Source of the DNA: CAZOWW01 sp964583765 | Lineage (GTDB): Bacteria > Actinomycetota > Actinomycetes > Actinomycetales > Kineosporiaceae | DNA length: 11,727 bases | Reading direction: 5' to 3' | Assembly (NCBI GenBank): GCA_964583765.1 | Contig: CAZOWW010000156.1 | Location: 1-11,727 of the forward strand | In this document: piece after piece, positions 5,719-11,727 of the stretch | Layout of the letters: each line of letters begins with the position of its first letter | How positions within the stretch are numbered: the stretch's first letter is position 1 | Position numbers and translations under genes: made by a program | Notes under the pieces: model-generated | Told to the model about the DNA's origin: nothing | The model's input: the letters and a program-made list of their open reading frames with translations, nothing else | The model's database searches: none

Positions 5719-7353
5719 TCAACTCGCGGGAACGTCCTGCCTCTGGATCTCCAGCTCTCCGGAGCGCGCACGCTGGGGCGGCAGGTCCAGGCTCCCGCGA
5801 AGGGTCACCCGGGGTAGGAGGAACGCCGCGAGGATTCCCACCACGGCGATCCCCGCGCTGATCATGAAGATGGGTGCGGTGGCATCGCCGTAGGCGACCC
5901 GCACCACGGCCAGGATCCGTGGCGGCAGCGCGGTCAGATCGAGCGACGAGGACAGCGAGCCGCCGGTCGGGTGGATGCCCATCGCGGTGAGATGGGACGC
6001 CATGGTCGACTTCACCCGGTGGGCCAGGACCGCACCGAGCACGGAGACCCCGACCGCGCCTCCCAGGGACCGGAAGAACACCACGGAGGAACTCGCCGCA
6101 CCGATGTCACGCTGGTGCACGGAGTTCTGCACGGCCAGGACCAGGTTCTGCATGGTCGACCCCACGCCCAGACCCACCAGCAACATGGCGCCGCTGATCG
6201 CGACCAGCGAGGTCGCGTGATCGATGGTGCCCAGCCAGGCAAGACCGGCGACGAGGGCGAGGGTGCCGCCGATCACGAACACCTTGATCTGCCCGGTCCG
6301 CGAGACCAGCAGCCCGATGACGATCGAGGCGGTCAGCACGCCGCCCATGAGCGGGACGGTGAGCAGGCCGGCCTCGGTGGGCGAGTAGCCGCGGCCGATC
6401 TGGAAGTACTGCCCCAGGAACACCGTGCCGCCGAACATGGCGGTGCCCACGGCCAGACTGGCCAGGATCGCCAGCGCGGTGACCCGCTGTCGCACGATCT
6501 TCAACGGGACAACCGGCTCCGCGGCGCGCGACTCCACGACCATCGCGAGCGCGCCGAGCAGCAGTGCGGCACCGACCATCGCGAACGTCTGCCAGGACAG
6601 CCACCCGAACGAGCTGTCGACGAAGGACACCCACACGAGCAGCACGCTCACCGAGGAGACGATGAGGACCGCGCCGGCATAGTCGATGCGCACGTTCTCC
6701 CGCCGGTTCACCGGCAGGTGCAGGGTGACCTGCAACAGGCCCAGGGCAGCGACGGCGAACGGCACCCCGACGTAGAAGCACCAGCGCCAGCCCAGCCAGG
6801 ACGTGTCCACGATGACGCCGCCCAGCAGGGGGCCACCCACCGTGGCCACCGCCATGACCGCGCCCAGGTAGCCGTTGTAGCGCCCCCGCTCCCGTGGCGG
6901 GATCATCGCCGCGATCGCGACCTGCACCAGAGCCTGCAGTCCGCCGGCGCCGACCCCCTGGAAGGCACGCGCGGCGATGAGTTGATCTGTGCTCTGGGAC
7001 AGGCCCGAGACCATCGACCCCACGATGAAGACCACGGTCGCGACCTGGATCAACAGCTTCTTCGAGAACAGGTCCGCGAGCTTGCCCCAGACGGGCGTCG
7101 AGGCCGTCGTCGTCAGAAGCATCGCCGTGACCACCCAGGTGTACTGGGTCTGGCTACCCTTCAACGAACCGATGATCTGCGGCAATGCCGTTGCGACGAC
7201 GGTCGCGCTGAGCATCGAGACGAACAGGGCCAGGAGCAACCCGCTGAGGGCCTCCAGCACCTGACGATGAGTCATTCCGCCCGGACCGGCCTGTGGTGGG
7301 GACGCCGCGGACGCGCGGGCACGAGGCGGGACCTTCGGGGAATCGACACTCAT
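5719..7353 (-). CDS. MFS multidrug exporter, DHA2 (EmrB/QacA type), 14 TM
   Basis: A 544-residue membrane protein with about 14 hydrophobic helices, the length and layout of the DHA2 drug:proton antiporters. Motif A is GKLADLFSKK (90-99), motif B contains RAFQGVGAGG (129-138), and the antiporter motif C reads AVATVGGPLLGG (168-179). In TM1 the usual Asp of the LDxT signature is Ser (MLSATVVATALP, about 47-58), as in a known actinobacterial subgroup. The ATG at 7353 has GGAGG seven bases upstream. MarR lies upstream on the same strand (141-bp gap) and TetR is divergent beyond it, both typical regulators of such pumps. A direct-repeat array sits just before the start. Efflux of toxic hydrophobic compounds is expected; the actual substrate is unknown. 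Confidence 0.92.
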   Translation of the reverse strand: MSVDSPKVPPRARASAASPPQAGPGGMTHRQVLEALSGLLLALFVSMLSATVVATALPQIIGSLKGSQTQYTWVVTAMLLTTTASTPVWGKLADLFSKKLLIQVATVVFIVGSMVSGLSQSTDQLIAARAFQGVGAGGLQALVQVAIAAMIPPRERGRYNGYLGAVMAVATVGGPLLGGVIVDTSWLGWRWCFYVGVPFAVAALGLLQVTLHLPVNRRENVRIDYAGAVLIVSSVSVLLVWVSFVDSSFGWLSWQTFAMVGAALLLGALAMVVESRAAEPVVPLKIVRQRVTALAILASLAVGTAMFGGTVFLGQYFQIGRGYSPTEAGLLTVPLMGGVLTASIVIGLLVSRTGQIKVFVIGGTLALVAGLAWLGTIDHATSLVAISGAMLLVGLGVGSTMQNLVLAVQNSVHQRDIGAASSSVVFFRSLGGAVGVSVLGAVLAHRVKSTMASHLTAMGIHPTGGSLSSSLDLTALPPRILAVVRVAYGDATAPIFMISAGIAVVGILAAFLLPRVTLRGSLDLPPQRARSGELEIQRQDVPAS

Positions 7354-7370
7354 CGAGCGACCTCCAGACA

Positions 7371-7457
7371 GGGAACCGTCGACCCGACAGGAACCGACGC
7401 CGAGCAGGGACAGTCCATCGATCGGGACCGTCCATCAGGCAGGACCGTCAACCGGAC
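7371..7457. promoter_or_regulatory. Five-unit 17-18 bp direct-repeat array before the DHA2 gene
   Basis: Units begin at 7371, 7389, 7407, 7424 and 7441 (spacings 18, 18, 17, 17) with cores GGGAACCGTC, AGGAACCGAC, GGGACAGTCC, GGGACCGTCC and AGGACCGTCA. The third and fourth are GGAC-N-GTCC dyads. The array fills most of the space between marR and the exporter start, ending 18 bp before the ATG. It could be a cluster of operator sites for MarR or TetR, or decayed tandem repeats. Confidence 0.5.
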
Positions 7458-7494
7458 GATGACCACGGTCCGGGTCCGGACGTGCCAGGACGCG

Positions 7495-8190
7495 TCATGG
7501 CGGGGGTTGCGGGGCCGGGCGTGTCGTGACAGGAGATGTCACGGCAGGGCTCGTCTCGGCAGTGCTCGTCGCGGTGGGGCGTGAGGCGGCCGGGCGGGCA
7601 GTGACGAGGCGGGTGGTGGTGAGGTCGAGGACGTCCGCGAGTCGTTGCAACGACCGCGCGAGAGTCCGCACCTCCGCCTCGGGGACGCCGGACAGGGACT
7701 CCTGCATCAGATCGCCGAGCACCTCGTGGCACCGTTGCCAAGCGGCCCTGCCCGACTCGGTCCGGACCAGTCGGGACGCCCGGCCGTCGTCGAGGTCCCG
7801 CCGGCGCTCGACCAGGCCGAGTTCGATGAGGCGTGCCGCCTCCCGGCTCACCGTGGACGCGTCGAGCCCGGTGACGGCGGCCAGATCCTTGAGACGAGCG
7901 CCCGACGGCGGACGCCCGGCGGGCACGTCCCCGCCCCCGTCGCCGGGGACGCTCTCCAGGCGCGCGAGATCGGCCAGGAGCATCTGCTGCGCGGGTGACA
8001 AGCCGGTCCCGGAATCCAACCAGCCCTGCTTGAGCGACCGTGCGGCCCTCATCAACGCGAGGAACGAGGCGAGCACCTCGTCCCGCAGCCCGGGCTGCCA
8101 GTCGTCGCTCGCGTCCATCCCGCCCACTTCGTCGAGCACGCGCCGGTCGCCGTCGCGCGGCACCCCGGCGTCCAGGGGTGGGTCCAGCAT
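7495..8190 (-). CDS. MarR-family transcriptional regulator
   Basis: A 231-residue protein with the MarR winged-helix core. GLSPAQQMLLADLARL (63-78) leads into the recognition region GARLKDLAAVTGLDASTVSREAARLIELGLVERRRD (97-132), then the wing (DDGRASRLVRTESGRAAW) and a C-terminal dimerisation helix (about 150-195). A low-complexity Pro/Thr/Ser tail (about 196-231) is unusual for the family. The start is uncertain: TTG 8214 lies inside a likely operator, ATG 8190 is chosen because its extension has coding-like GC3, and ATG 8118 (residue 25) is a good alternative. It is upstream of, and probably co-transcribed with, the DHA2 exporter, so it is likely its repressor and released by a phenolic or drug-like ligand. 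Confidence 0.87.
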   Translation of the reverse strand: MLDPPLDAGVPRDGDRRVLDEVGGMDASDDWQPGLRDEVLASFLALMRAARSLKQGWLDSGTGLSPAQQMLLADLARLESVPGDGGGDVPAGRPPSGARLKDLAAVTGLDASTVSREAARLIELGLVERRRDLDDGRASRLVRTESGRAAWQRCHEVLGDLMQESLSGVPEAEVRTLARSLQRLADVLDLTTTRLVTARPAASRPTATSTAETSPAVTSPVTTRPAPQPPP

Positions 8191-8202
8191 CCCGCATGGA
8201 TT

Positions 8203-8228
8203 CTCATTGAGCAAGTTTTCTCGATGAG
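8203..8228. promoter_or_regulatory. 26-bp dyad between marR and tetR
   Basis: CTCATTGAG (8203-8211) and CTCGATGAG (8220-8228) pair at eight of nine positions around an eight-base AT-rich centre. The left arm covers the tetR -35 and the right arm abuts its -10, an arrangement typical of TetR or MarR operators. It also precedes marR by 13 bp, so one protein here could control both genes. Confidence 0.6.
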
Positions 8229-8241
8229 TAGAATGCTCTTC
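8207..8241 (+). promoter_or_regulatory. Promoter of the tetR gene
   Basis: TTGAGC (8207-8212), a 16-bp spacer and TAGAAT (8229-8234) form a good -35/-10 pair. Initiation near 8241 gives a leader of about 20 nt before the ATG at 8261. The promoter is overlapped by the 26-bp dyad, which suggests autoregulation. Confidence 0.55.
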
Positions 8242-8260
8242 GGTCGGTTAGCCTGCTGTC

Positions 8261-8869
8261 ATGAGCGCGACGACCCCAGGACGGCGTGAGCGCAAGAAGG
8301 AGGAGACGCGGCAGGCCCTCCACCGGGCGGCGGTGCGACTGGCCGGTGAACACGGGCTGGAGCACCTGACCGTCGAGATGATCGCCGACGCGGTGGACGT
8401 CTCCCGCCGGACGTTCTCGAACTACTTCGCGAACAAGGAGGAGGCCCTCCTCTGGAGCGCCGAGGCCTGGCTCAGCCGGCTGATCGAACTGGTCACCGAA
8501 CGCCCGCCGGCCGAGCCCGCATGGGCGGCGCTCTCCGCCGCCGCGGAGCAGCTCTGCGCGGAGCAGGACACCGACCCCCAGTGGGCGGCCCAGGTCCGCC
8601 TTCTGCGATCGCACCCGTCCCTGCTCGTGCGGCAGGTCGCCACCCTGGGCGTCGCCGAGCGTTCCCTGTCCGGGCTGGTCGCCCAGCGCCTCCCGGGTGG
8701 AACCGACGACGTGCCGAGGGCCGAGGTCGTGCTGCGGGCCCAGGTCATGGCGACCACGTTCCTCGGGATCACCCGCCTGGCCACCCAGACCTGGCTCGCC
8801 CACCCCGACCGGACCCACGTCGCGGTGCTCCGCGAGCTCCTGGCCATGGCCCTCGAGCCCTGGGCCTGA
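8261..8869 (+). CDS. TetR-family transcriptional regulator
   Basis: A 202-residue one-domain-plus-ligand-pocket regulator of typical TetR length. The DNA-binding domain is clear: RRERKKEETRQALHRAAVRLAGEHG, then LTVEMIADAVDVSRRTFSNYF (37-56), then ANKEEALL. The all-helical C-terminal domain (about 70-200) resembles the acyl-CoA-like/MftR-type ligand-binding class, but the ligand is not predictable. The ATG at 8261 has no strong ribosome site, and no better start fits the family. It is divergent from marR and the DHA2 exporter, making that unit its likely target along with itself. Its last 101 nt overlap the 3' end of the MATE gene on the opposite strand. Confidence 0.92.
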   Translation: MSATTPGRRERKKEETRQALHRAAVRLAGEHGLEHLTVEMIADAVDVSRRTFSNYFANKEEALLWSAEAWLSRLIELVTERPPAEPAWAALSAAAEQLCAEQDTDPQWAAQVRLLRSHPSLLVRQVATLGVAERSLSGLVAQRLPGGTDDVPRAEVVLRAQVMATTFLGITRLATQTWLAHPDRTHVAVLRELLAMALEPWA

Positions 8870-10340
8870 GCGACGAACCCGGACGCCGGACGACCGAGCC
8901 CCGGCGCAGGAGGAACAGGGCGAGCCCGGCCACCAGCAACTCGGCCACGGGGAAGCTGACCCACAACCCCACCACACCCGATCCCCCCAGGACGAGCAGC
9001 GCCGGGACCCGGATCCCCGACGTCCCCCCGACCGAGATCAGGTAGGCCGCGCGGGGCGCACCCAGGGCCTGGAAGCGCGCCGAGACGAGGGGGGCCACCC
9101 CGGCGAGCGGGTGCACCAGTGCGAGGATCCGCAAGGCGCGTACCGCCTGGTCCACCGCCACCGGGTCACTGGTGAACAGCCCGGCCATGGGCCTTGCGAG
9201 CACGAACAGTGCCAGGCAGGCCCCGACGCCGTAGAGCACGGTCGCCCACAGCGCGAGCGTGGTCGCCCGAGCAACCCGAGCGGTCTCGCCCCGTCCCGCG
9301 TTGAAGCCGACGATCGGCTGGAGCCCCTGCGCGATCCCGGTCTGTGGCATCGCGACGAAGGTGCCGATCCGCGCGCACAGGGCGAAAGCGCCGAGCGCGG
9401 TCGCCCCGCCGGCACCGACCAGGAGGTGGTTCGCGAGCGTGACGAGCAGGGTCGCGCCCAGGCCCGCGAGAAGGGACGATGCGCCCACGGCGACCAGACC
9501 CAGCACGGTCGGGCCGTGCGGGCGCAGATCTGCCAGGGCGATGCGGTACGGACGGTCACGCTGGCCGAAGAAGAACCACAGGCTCATGCCCAACGAGACC
9601 GTCTGGCCGCCGACCGTGCCCAACGCGGCACCGCGCACGCCCAGGCCGAGTCCGAGGACCAGCAGTGGGTCCAGCGTGATCTGGGTGAGTACCGGCAACA
9701 CCCAGAGCAGGGTCGAGAAGCGCATCCGACCCTCGGCCCGCACCAGCCCGGAGAATCCCGTCGCCGTGACCGCCCCGGCGAGGATCACCAGGGCGTAGTC
9801 GTACGCGTAACCCCGCGTCTCCGGGGTGGCCCCGAGCAGCGTAAGCAGGGGATCCAGGAACAGCACCCCGCTCAGGCCGATGAGCGCGGCACTCGACCAG
9901 TAGACGATGAAAGCGTTGCCGGCCACCCGTGCGGCTCGTGCCCGATCGCCCGCACCGAGACTCCGGGAGACCAGGGAAGCGCCGCCCACCCCGACCGTGG
10001 TCGAGACCGCGCCCAGCACCAGGGCGACCGGCGTGACCAGACTCACCGCCGCCAGGGCCGCCGCTCCGACCCCTCGGGCCACGAACCAGGCGTTCGTGAG
10101 GGCGTACACGCCCCAGAGGCCCACCGACAGGGTCGTCTGCGAACAGGACTGCCACAGCAGCAGACCGATCGGTCGGCTGCCCAGGGCACTCGCCGCGTCC
10201 GGGGCAGCCCTGCCCCCGAGGGTCCGCTCCGGAGCAGCCCGGTCCGAGGCGGCTCGACCTGAGCCAATCCGATCCAGCCCGCTCCGCTCCGGGGCAGCCC
10301 GCCCCGTGCCGGTCGGGACGTCGTCCTCCCCCGTGGGCAC
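8769..10340 (-). CDS. MATE-family multidrug/sodium or proton antiporter
   Basis: A 523-residue MATE exporter, longer than the usual 440-470. About 12 helices form two related halves; GGASLVSRSLGAGDRARAA (119-137) and GIAQGLQPIVGFNAGRG are typical MATE signatures. Two extensions account for the length. An N-terminal cytoplasmic segment (1-56) is built of GRAAPER-like repeats. A very basic Gly/Arg/Pro tail (from about 486) is encoded antisense to the tetR 3' end. The GTG start at 10340 is the only in-frame start before TM1 and has a weak GGGGCG ribosome site. It follows the APH-like kinase by 14 bp, so the two form an operon. MATE proteins export cationic drugs and similar compounds; the substrate is unknown. 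Confidence 0.9.
   Translation of the reverse strand: MPTGEDDVPTGTGRAAPERSGLDRIGSGRAASDRAAPERTLGGRAAPDAASALGSRPIGLLLWQSCSQTTLSVGLWGVYALTNAWFVARGVGAAALAAVSLVTPVALVLGAVSTTVGVGGASLVSRSLGAGDRARAARVAGNAFIVYWSSAALIGLSGVLFLDPLLTLLGATPETRGYAYDYALVILAGAVTATGFSGLVRAEGRMRFSTLLWVLPVLTQITLDPLLVLGLGLGVRGAALGTVGGQTVSLGMSLWFFFGQRDRPYRIALADLRPHGPTVLGLVAVGASSLLAGLGATLLVTLANHLLVGAGGATALGAFALCARIGTFVAMPQTGIAQGLQPIVGFNAGRGETARVARATTLALWATVLYGVGACLALFVLARPMAGLFTSDPVAVDQAVRALRILALVHPLAGVAPLVSARFQALGAPRAAYLISVGGTSGIRVPALLVLGGSGVVGLWVSFPVAELLVAGLALFLLRRGSVVRRPGSSLRPRARGPWPGARGAPRRGSGRGGRARSGWPGG
10194..10310 (-). repeat. Degenerate 30-bp repeats coding the MATE N-terminus
   Basis: CGCTCCGGRGCAGCCC occurs at 10225-10240 and 10285-10300, and a related copy ends at 10210. 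This is a 30-bp periodicity corresponding to ten-residue units (GRAAPERSGL, a diverged unit, DRAAPERTLG, GRAAPDAASA). The repeats precede the first membrane helix and are absent from typical MATE proteins. Slippage expansion is likely. Confidence 0.6.
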
Positions 10341-10354
10341 GCGACGCCCCGCGG

Positions 10355-11341
10355 TTACCGAGGCGGATCGAACCCGGCGAGCACCTCGTCGAGGCGGGCC
10401 CTCGTCCAGTCGAAGTGCGCCGGGGCGGCGAACCCGCGGAACACGGTCTCGATCACCATGATCAGCATGAGATGGAGGTTGTACAGCCTCCGCCGTTCCC
10501 GCTCGGCGGGGGTCAGCGGCGCCTTCCCGTAACCGCGCAGGAACGGGCCCGGGTCCCCGAACGCTGCGAGTTCCGTGGGGGCGAACCCCGACTCCATCAG
10601 CGGGTCGCCGTAGAGGGCCCGCTCATGGTCGATGATGCCGACGATGGCGCCGTCCCTGATCATGACGTTGCCGTCCCAGAGGTCCCACTCGACGAACACG
10701 GGATCGGTCACCTCGTCCAGACAATCCGCCCGTTCCTCGATCAGGGTCCGGACGAGGTCGTAGTCCCGGCCGATGTCGACCTGGCGGCGTTCGCCGTCCT
10801 GCAGGACCTCCTCGAGAATGCCCATGAAGACCTGACGCCAGGTGCGCTCCGGTGAACCCGACCGCAACGGCCCGAAGTGGTCCCCGGGGATGCGGTTGAG
10901 CTCACGATTCACCGCGCCGAGCGCCTCGGTGTAGCCGCGGCGCTGCTCGGGAGGGAGCTCGGCCCGGACCACCCCCAGATTCTCGGCGTCCACGTACTCC
11001 ATGAAGAACCAGTCCGCGTCGCAGAGGTCGTGGCTCGTGTCGTGGTGGTGGACGGCCGGCACGGGCACCGTGGTCCGTTCCCGCACGAGGGTGAGCGCGT
11101 GCACCTCGTTCGCCATCAGGTCACGCTCGTAGGTCATCACCTCGACCCCGGCCGGCGGGGCGATCTTCAGCACGACCTGGCGACCGTCCCGGAGCCGGAT
11201 CCGGTAGGCCACGTTGAACCAGCCCTGCCCGAGTTCCTCGCACCAGCCCTCGCCGTCCGGCACCGCGTCCGCCCCGTAGGCGCGGGTCACCATCGCCCGC
11301 AACACGTCCTGCGGCTGACGGTTCTTGGTGATGCTCTCCAT
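10355..11341 (-). CDS. Aminoglycoside phosphotransferase (APH)-family kinase-like protein
   Basis: A 328-residue APH/choline-kinase-fold protein. A glycine-rich loop (LGQGWFNVAYRI, 37-48), the ATP-site Lys59 (VVLKI) and a helix Glu79 form the N-lobe. The catalytic segment VEWDLWDGNVMI (217-228) supplies Asp220 and Asn225, and IIDHERALYGDP (236-247) supplies the metal-binding Asp238. The family has His two residues before the catalytic Asp; here that position is Glu218. The ATG at 11341 is chosen because GGAG lies eight bases upstream and family homology starts here; an upstream start would add 33 unsupported residues. It is the first gene of an operon with MATE. It probably phosphorylates a small molecule, perhaps an antibiotic, but many family members act on metabolites. 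Confidence 0.85.
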   Translation of the reverse strand: MESITKNRQPQDVLRAMVTRAYGADAVPDGEGWCEELGQGWFNVAYRIRLRDGRQVVLKIAPPAGVEVMTYERDLMANEVHALTLVRERTTVPVPAVHHHDTSHDLCDADWFFMEYVDAENLGVVRAELPPEQRRGYTEALGAVNRELNRIPGDHFGPLRSGSPERTWRQVFMGILEEVLQDGERRQVDIGRDYDLVRTLIEERADCLDEVTDPVFVEWDLWDGNVMIRDGAIVGIIDHERALYGDPLMESGFAPTELAAFGDPGPFLRGYGKAPLTPAERERRRLYNLHLMLIMVIETVFRGFAAPAHFDWTRARLDEVLAGFDPPR

Positions 11342-11362
11342 CCGCCCCACTCCACTCGGGTT

Positions 11363-11389
11363 CTGGATCCGATGCCGAAGCTGGATCCG
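11363..11389. repeat. CTGGATCCG direct repeat upstream of the kinase gene
   Basis: CTGGATCCG occurs at 11363-11371 and 11381-11389, 18 bp apart, each containing the palindrome GGATCC. It lies 22-48 bp upstream of the kinase start, where an operator or ribosome-access element could sit. The evidence is position and repetition only. Confidence 0.35.
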
Positions 11390-11418
11390 GGACAACCGCG
11401 ACGAGCGTGCCACGGAAC

Positions 11419-11437
11419 ACCCGTGCCGGACACGGGT
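11419..11437. promoter_or_regulatory. Inverted repeat ACCCGTG/CACGGGT
   Basis: ACCCGTG (11419-11425) and CACGGGT (11431-11437) are perfect 7-bp arms around CCGGA, 78 bp upstream of the kinase start. It could be an operator of the kinase-MATE operon or a terminator stem for the gene to the right. No clear -35/-10 pair is seen nearby. Confidence 0.35.
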
Positions 11438-11466
11438 CACCGCATCACACCGTTACGCCCCGACGC

Positions 11467-11481
11467 CCTGACGCGGTCAGG
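11467..11481 (-). terminator. Short hairpin after the right-edge MFS gene
   Basis: CCTGAC (11467-11472) and GTCAGG (11476-11481) pair perfectly around a three-base loop, 36 bases past the stop of the partial MFS gene. It is a short stem without a U-tract, so termination is only plausible. Confidence 0.3.
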
Positions 11482-11517
11482 TCATCGGCTTCCCCGCCCC
11501 GCGACTCCAGGCGGTCT

Positions 11518-11727
11518 TCACCCCACGACCCGCGCCCCCAACCCCATGACGACCGTGAGCACGGTGACGACACCGAACGAGACCGCGAGGGAGGTCAGGT
11601 GCGCGATTCCCCCGACCACGCCGGGGACCACGAGCCCCGCGCCGTAGGACAGGCTGGCCACCGCGGCGAGCCCGTGCCCGGGATGGTCACCACCGGCCCG
11701 GCCCGCGGCCGCGAAGACGAGGGGCAC
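11518..11727 (-). CDS. MFS transporter, C-terminal end (start beyond right edge)
   Basis: The last 69 residues of a membrane protein whose upstream part lies outside the window; the GTG at the very edge is probably an internal Val. Two hydrophobic helices are visible. The first contains GLAAVASLSYGAGLVVPGVVGGIAHLTS and matches the YxGxxxGPxxxG pattern of TM11 in many MFS exporters; the second is LAVSFGVVTVLTVVMGLGARV (TM12). A short charged loop (GRAGGDHPGHG) precedes TM11. It ends at TGA 11518-11520. It stands upstream of the kinase-MATE operon on the same strand with 176 bp between. The substrate is unknown. Confidence 0.72.
   Translation of the reverse strand: MPLVFAAAGRAGGDHPGHGLAAVASLSYGAGLVVPGVVGGIAHLTSLAVSFGVVTVLTVVMGLGARVVG

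Noticed and set aside
5489..5722. Minus-strand 77-codon frame overlapping the DHA2 stop (TTGA overlap)
   Set aside because: It has a TTG start, no ribosome site and no domain, and it runs through the strong hairpin at 5657-5686, which would terminate its mRNA.
5971..7584. Plus-strand open frame of 537 codons opposite the DHA2 exporter
   Set aside because: It is a His/Arg/Gln-rich shadow frame antisense to a protein with clear MFS motifs A, B and C.
8697..10262. Plus-strand open frame of 521 codons opposite the MATE gene
   Set aside because: It is antisense to clear MATE signatures, with low-complexity charged content and no domain.
10877..11647. Plus-strand open frame of 256 codons opposite the kinase gene
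   Set aside because: It overlaps the kinase N-lobe on the other strand. The translation is Val/His/Pro-rich without motifs and spans two intergenic features.

Overview
This window is very GC-rich (about 70% by eye). It has strongly GC-biased third codon positions, GTG as well as ATG starts, and one apparently leaderless gene. All of this points to the chromosome of a high-GC actinomycete (Actinomycetota). A Micrococcales or Streptomyces-like host is plausible, but the sequence alone does not settle the genus. There are no rRNA or tRNA genes, CRISPR arrays, transposases, phage genes or plasmid functions.

Layout, left to right. (1) 1-1352, minus: the N-terminal 450 codons of an exported beta-propeller-like protein running off the left edge, then a gene-free stretch (1353-1757) with a candidate promoter and two hairpins. 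(2) 1758-3137, minus, and 3312-4238, plus: a 12-TM DHA1 (YnfM-type) MFS exporter and a divergent LysR regulator, with a nested dyad containing a T-N11-A LysR box between them. (3) 4465-5345, plus: a two-gene unit of a 72-residue helix-turn-helix protein and a Clp N-domain-only protein without ATPase domains. Two identical 16-bp palindromes sit on the -35 and -10 of a promoter whose predicted transcription start is the start codon itself. (4) 5346-5718: a gene-free convergent junction with strong hairpins. (5) 5719-8190, minus: a MarR regulator followed by a 14-TM DHA2 drug exporter, with a 17-18 bp direct-repeat array between them. (6) 8261-8869, plus: a TetR regulator divergent from marR across a 26-bp dyad; its 3' end overlaps the next gene antisense by 101 nt. 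(7) 8769-11341, minus: an APH-fold small-molecule kinase followed 14 bp later by a MATE exporter. (8) 11518-11727, minus: the C-terminal end of another MFS protein entering from the right edge.

How it may work together: the window is dominated by small-molecule defence genes. There are three complete exporters of two superfamilies plus a fourth fragment, an antibiotic-kinase-like enzyme, a Clp N-domain protein resembling the mycobacterial ClpC2 decoy that shields ClpC from peptide antibiotics, and four local regulators (LysR, HTH, MarR, TetR). No biosynthetic genes are seen, so it reads as a cluster of independently controlled resistance modules. Substrates cannot be read from the sequence. 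The feature most worth a second look is the twin-palindrome leaderless promoter driving the HTH/Clp_N pair.
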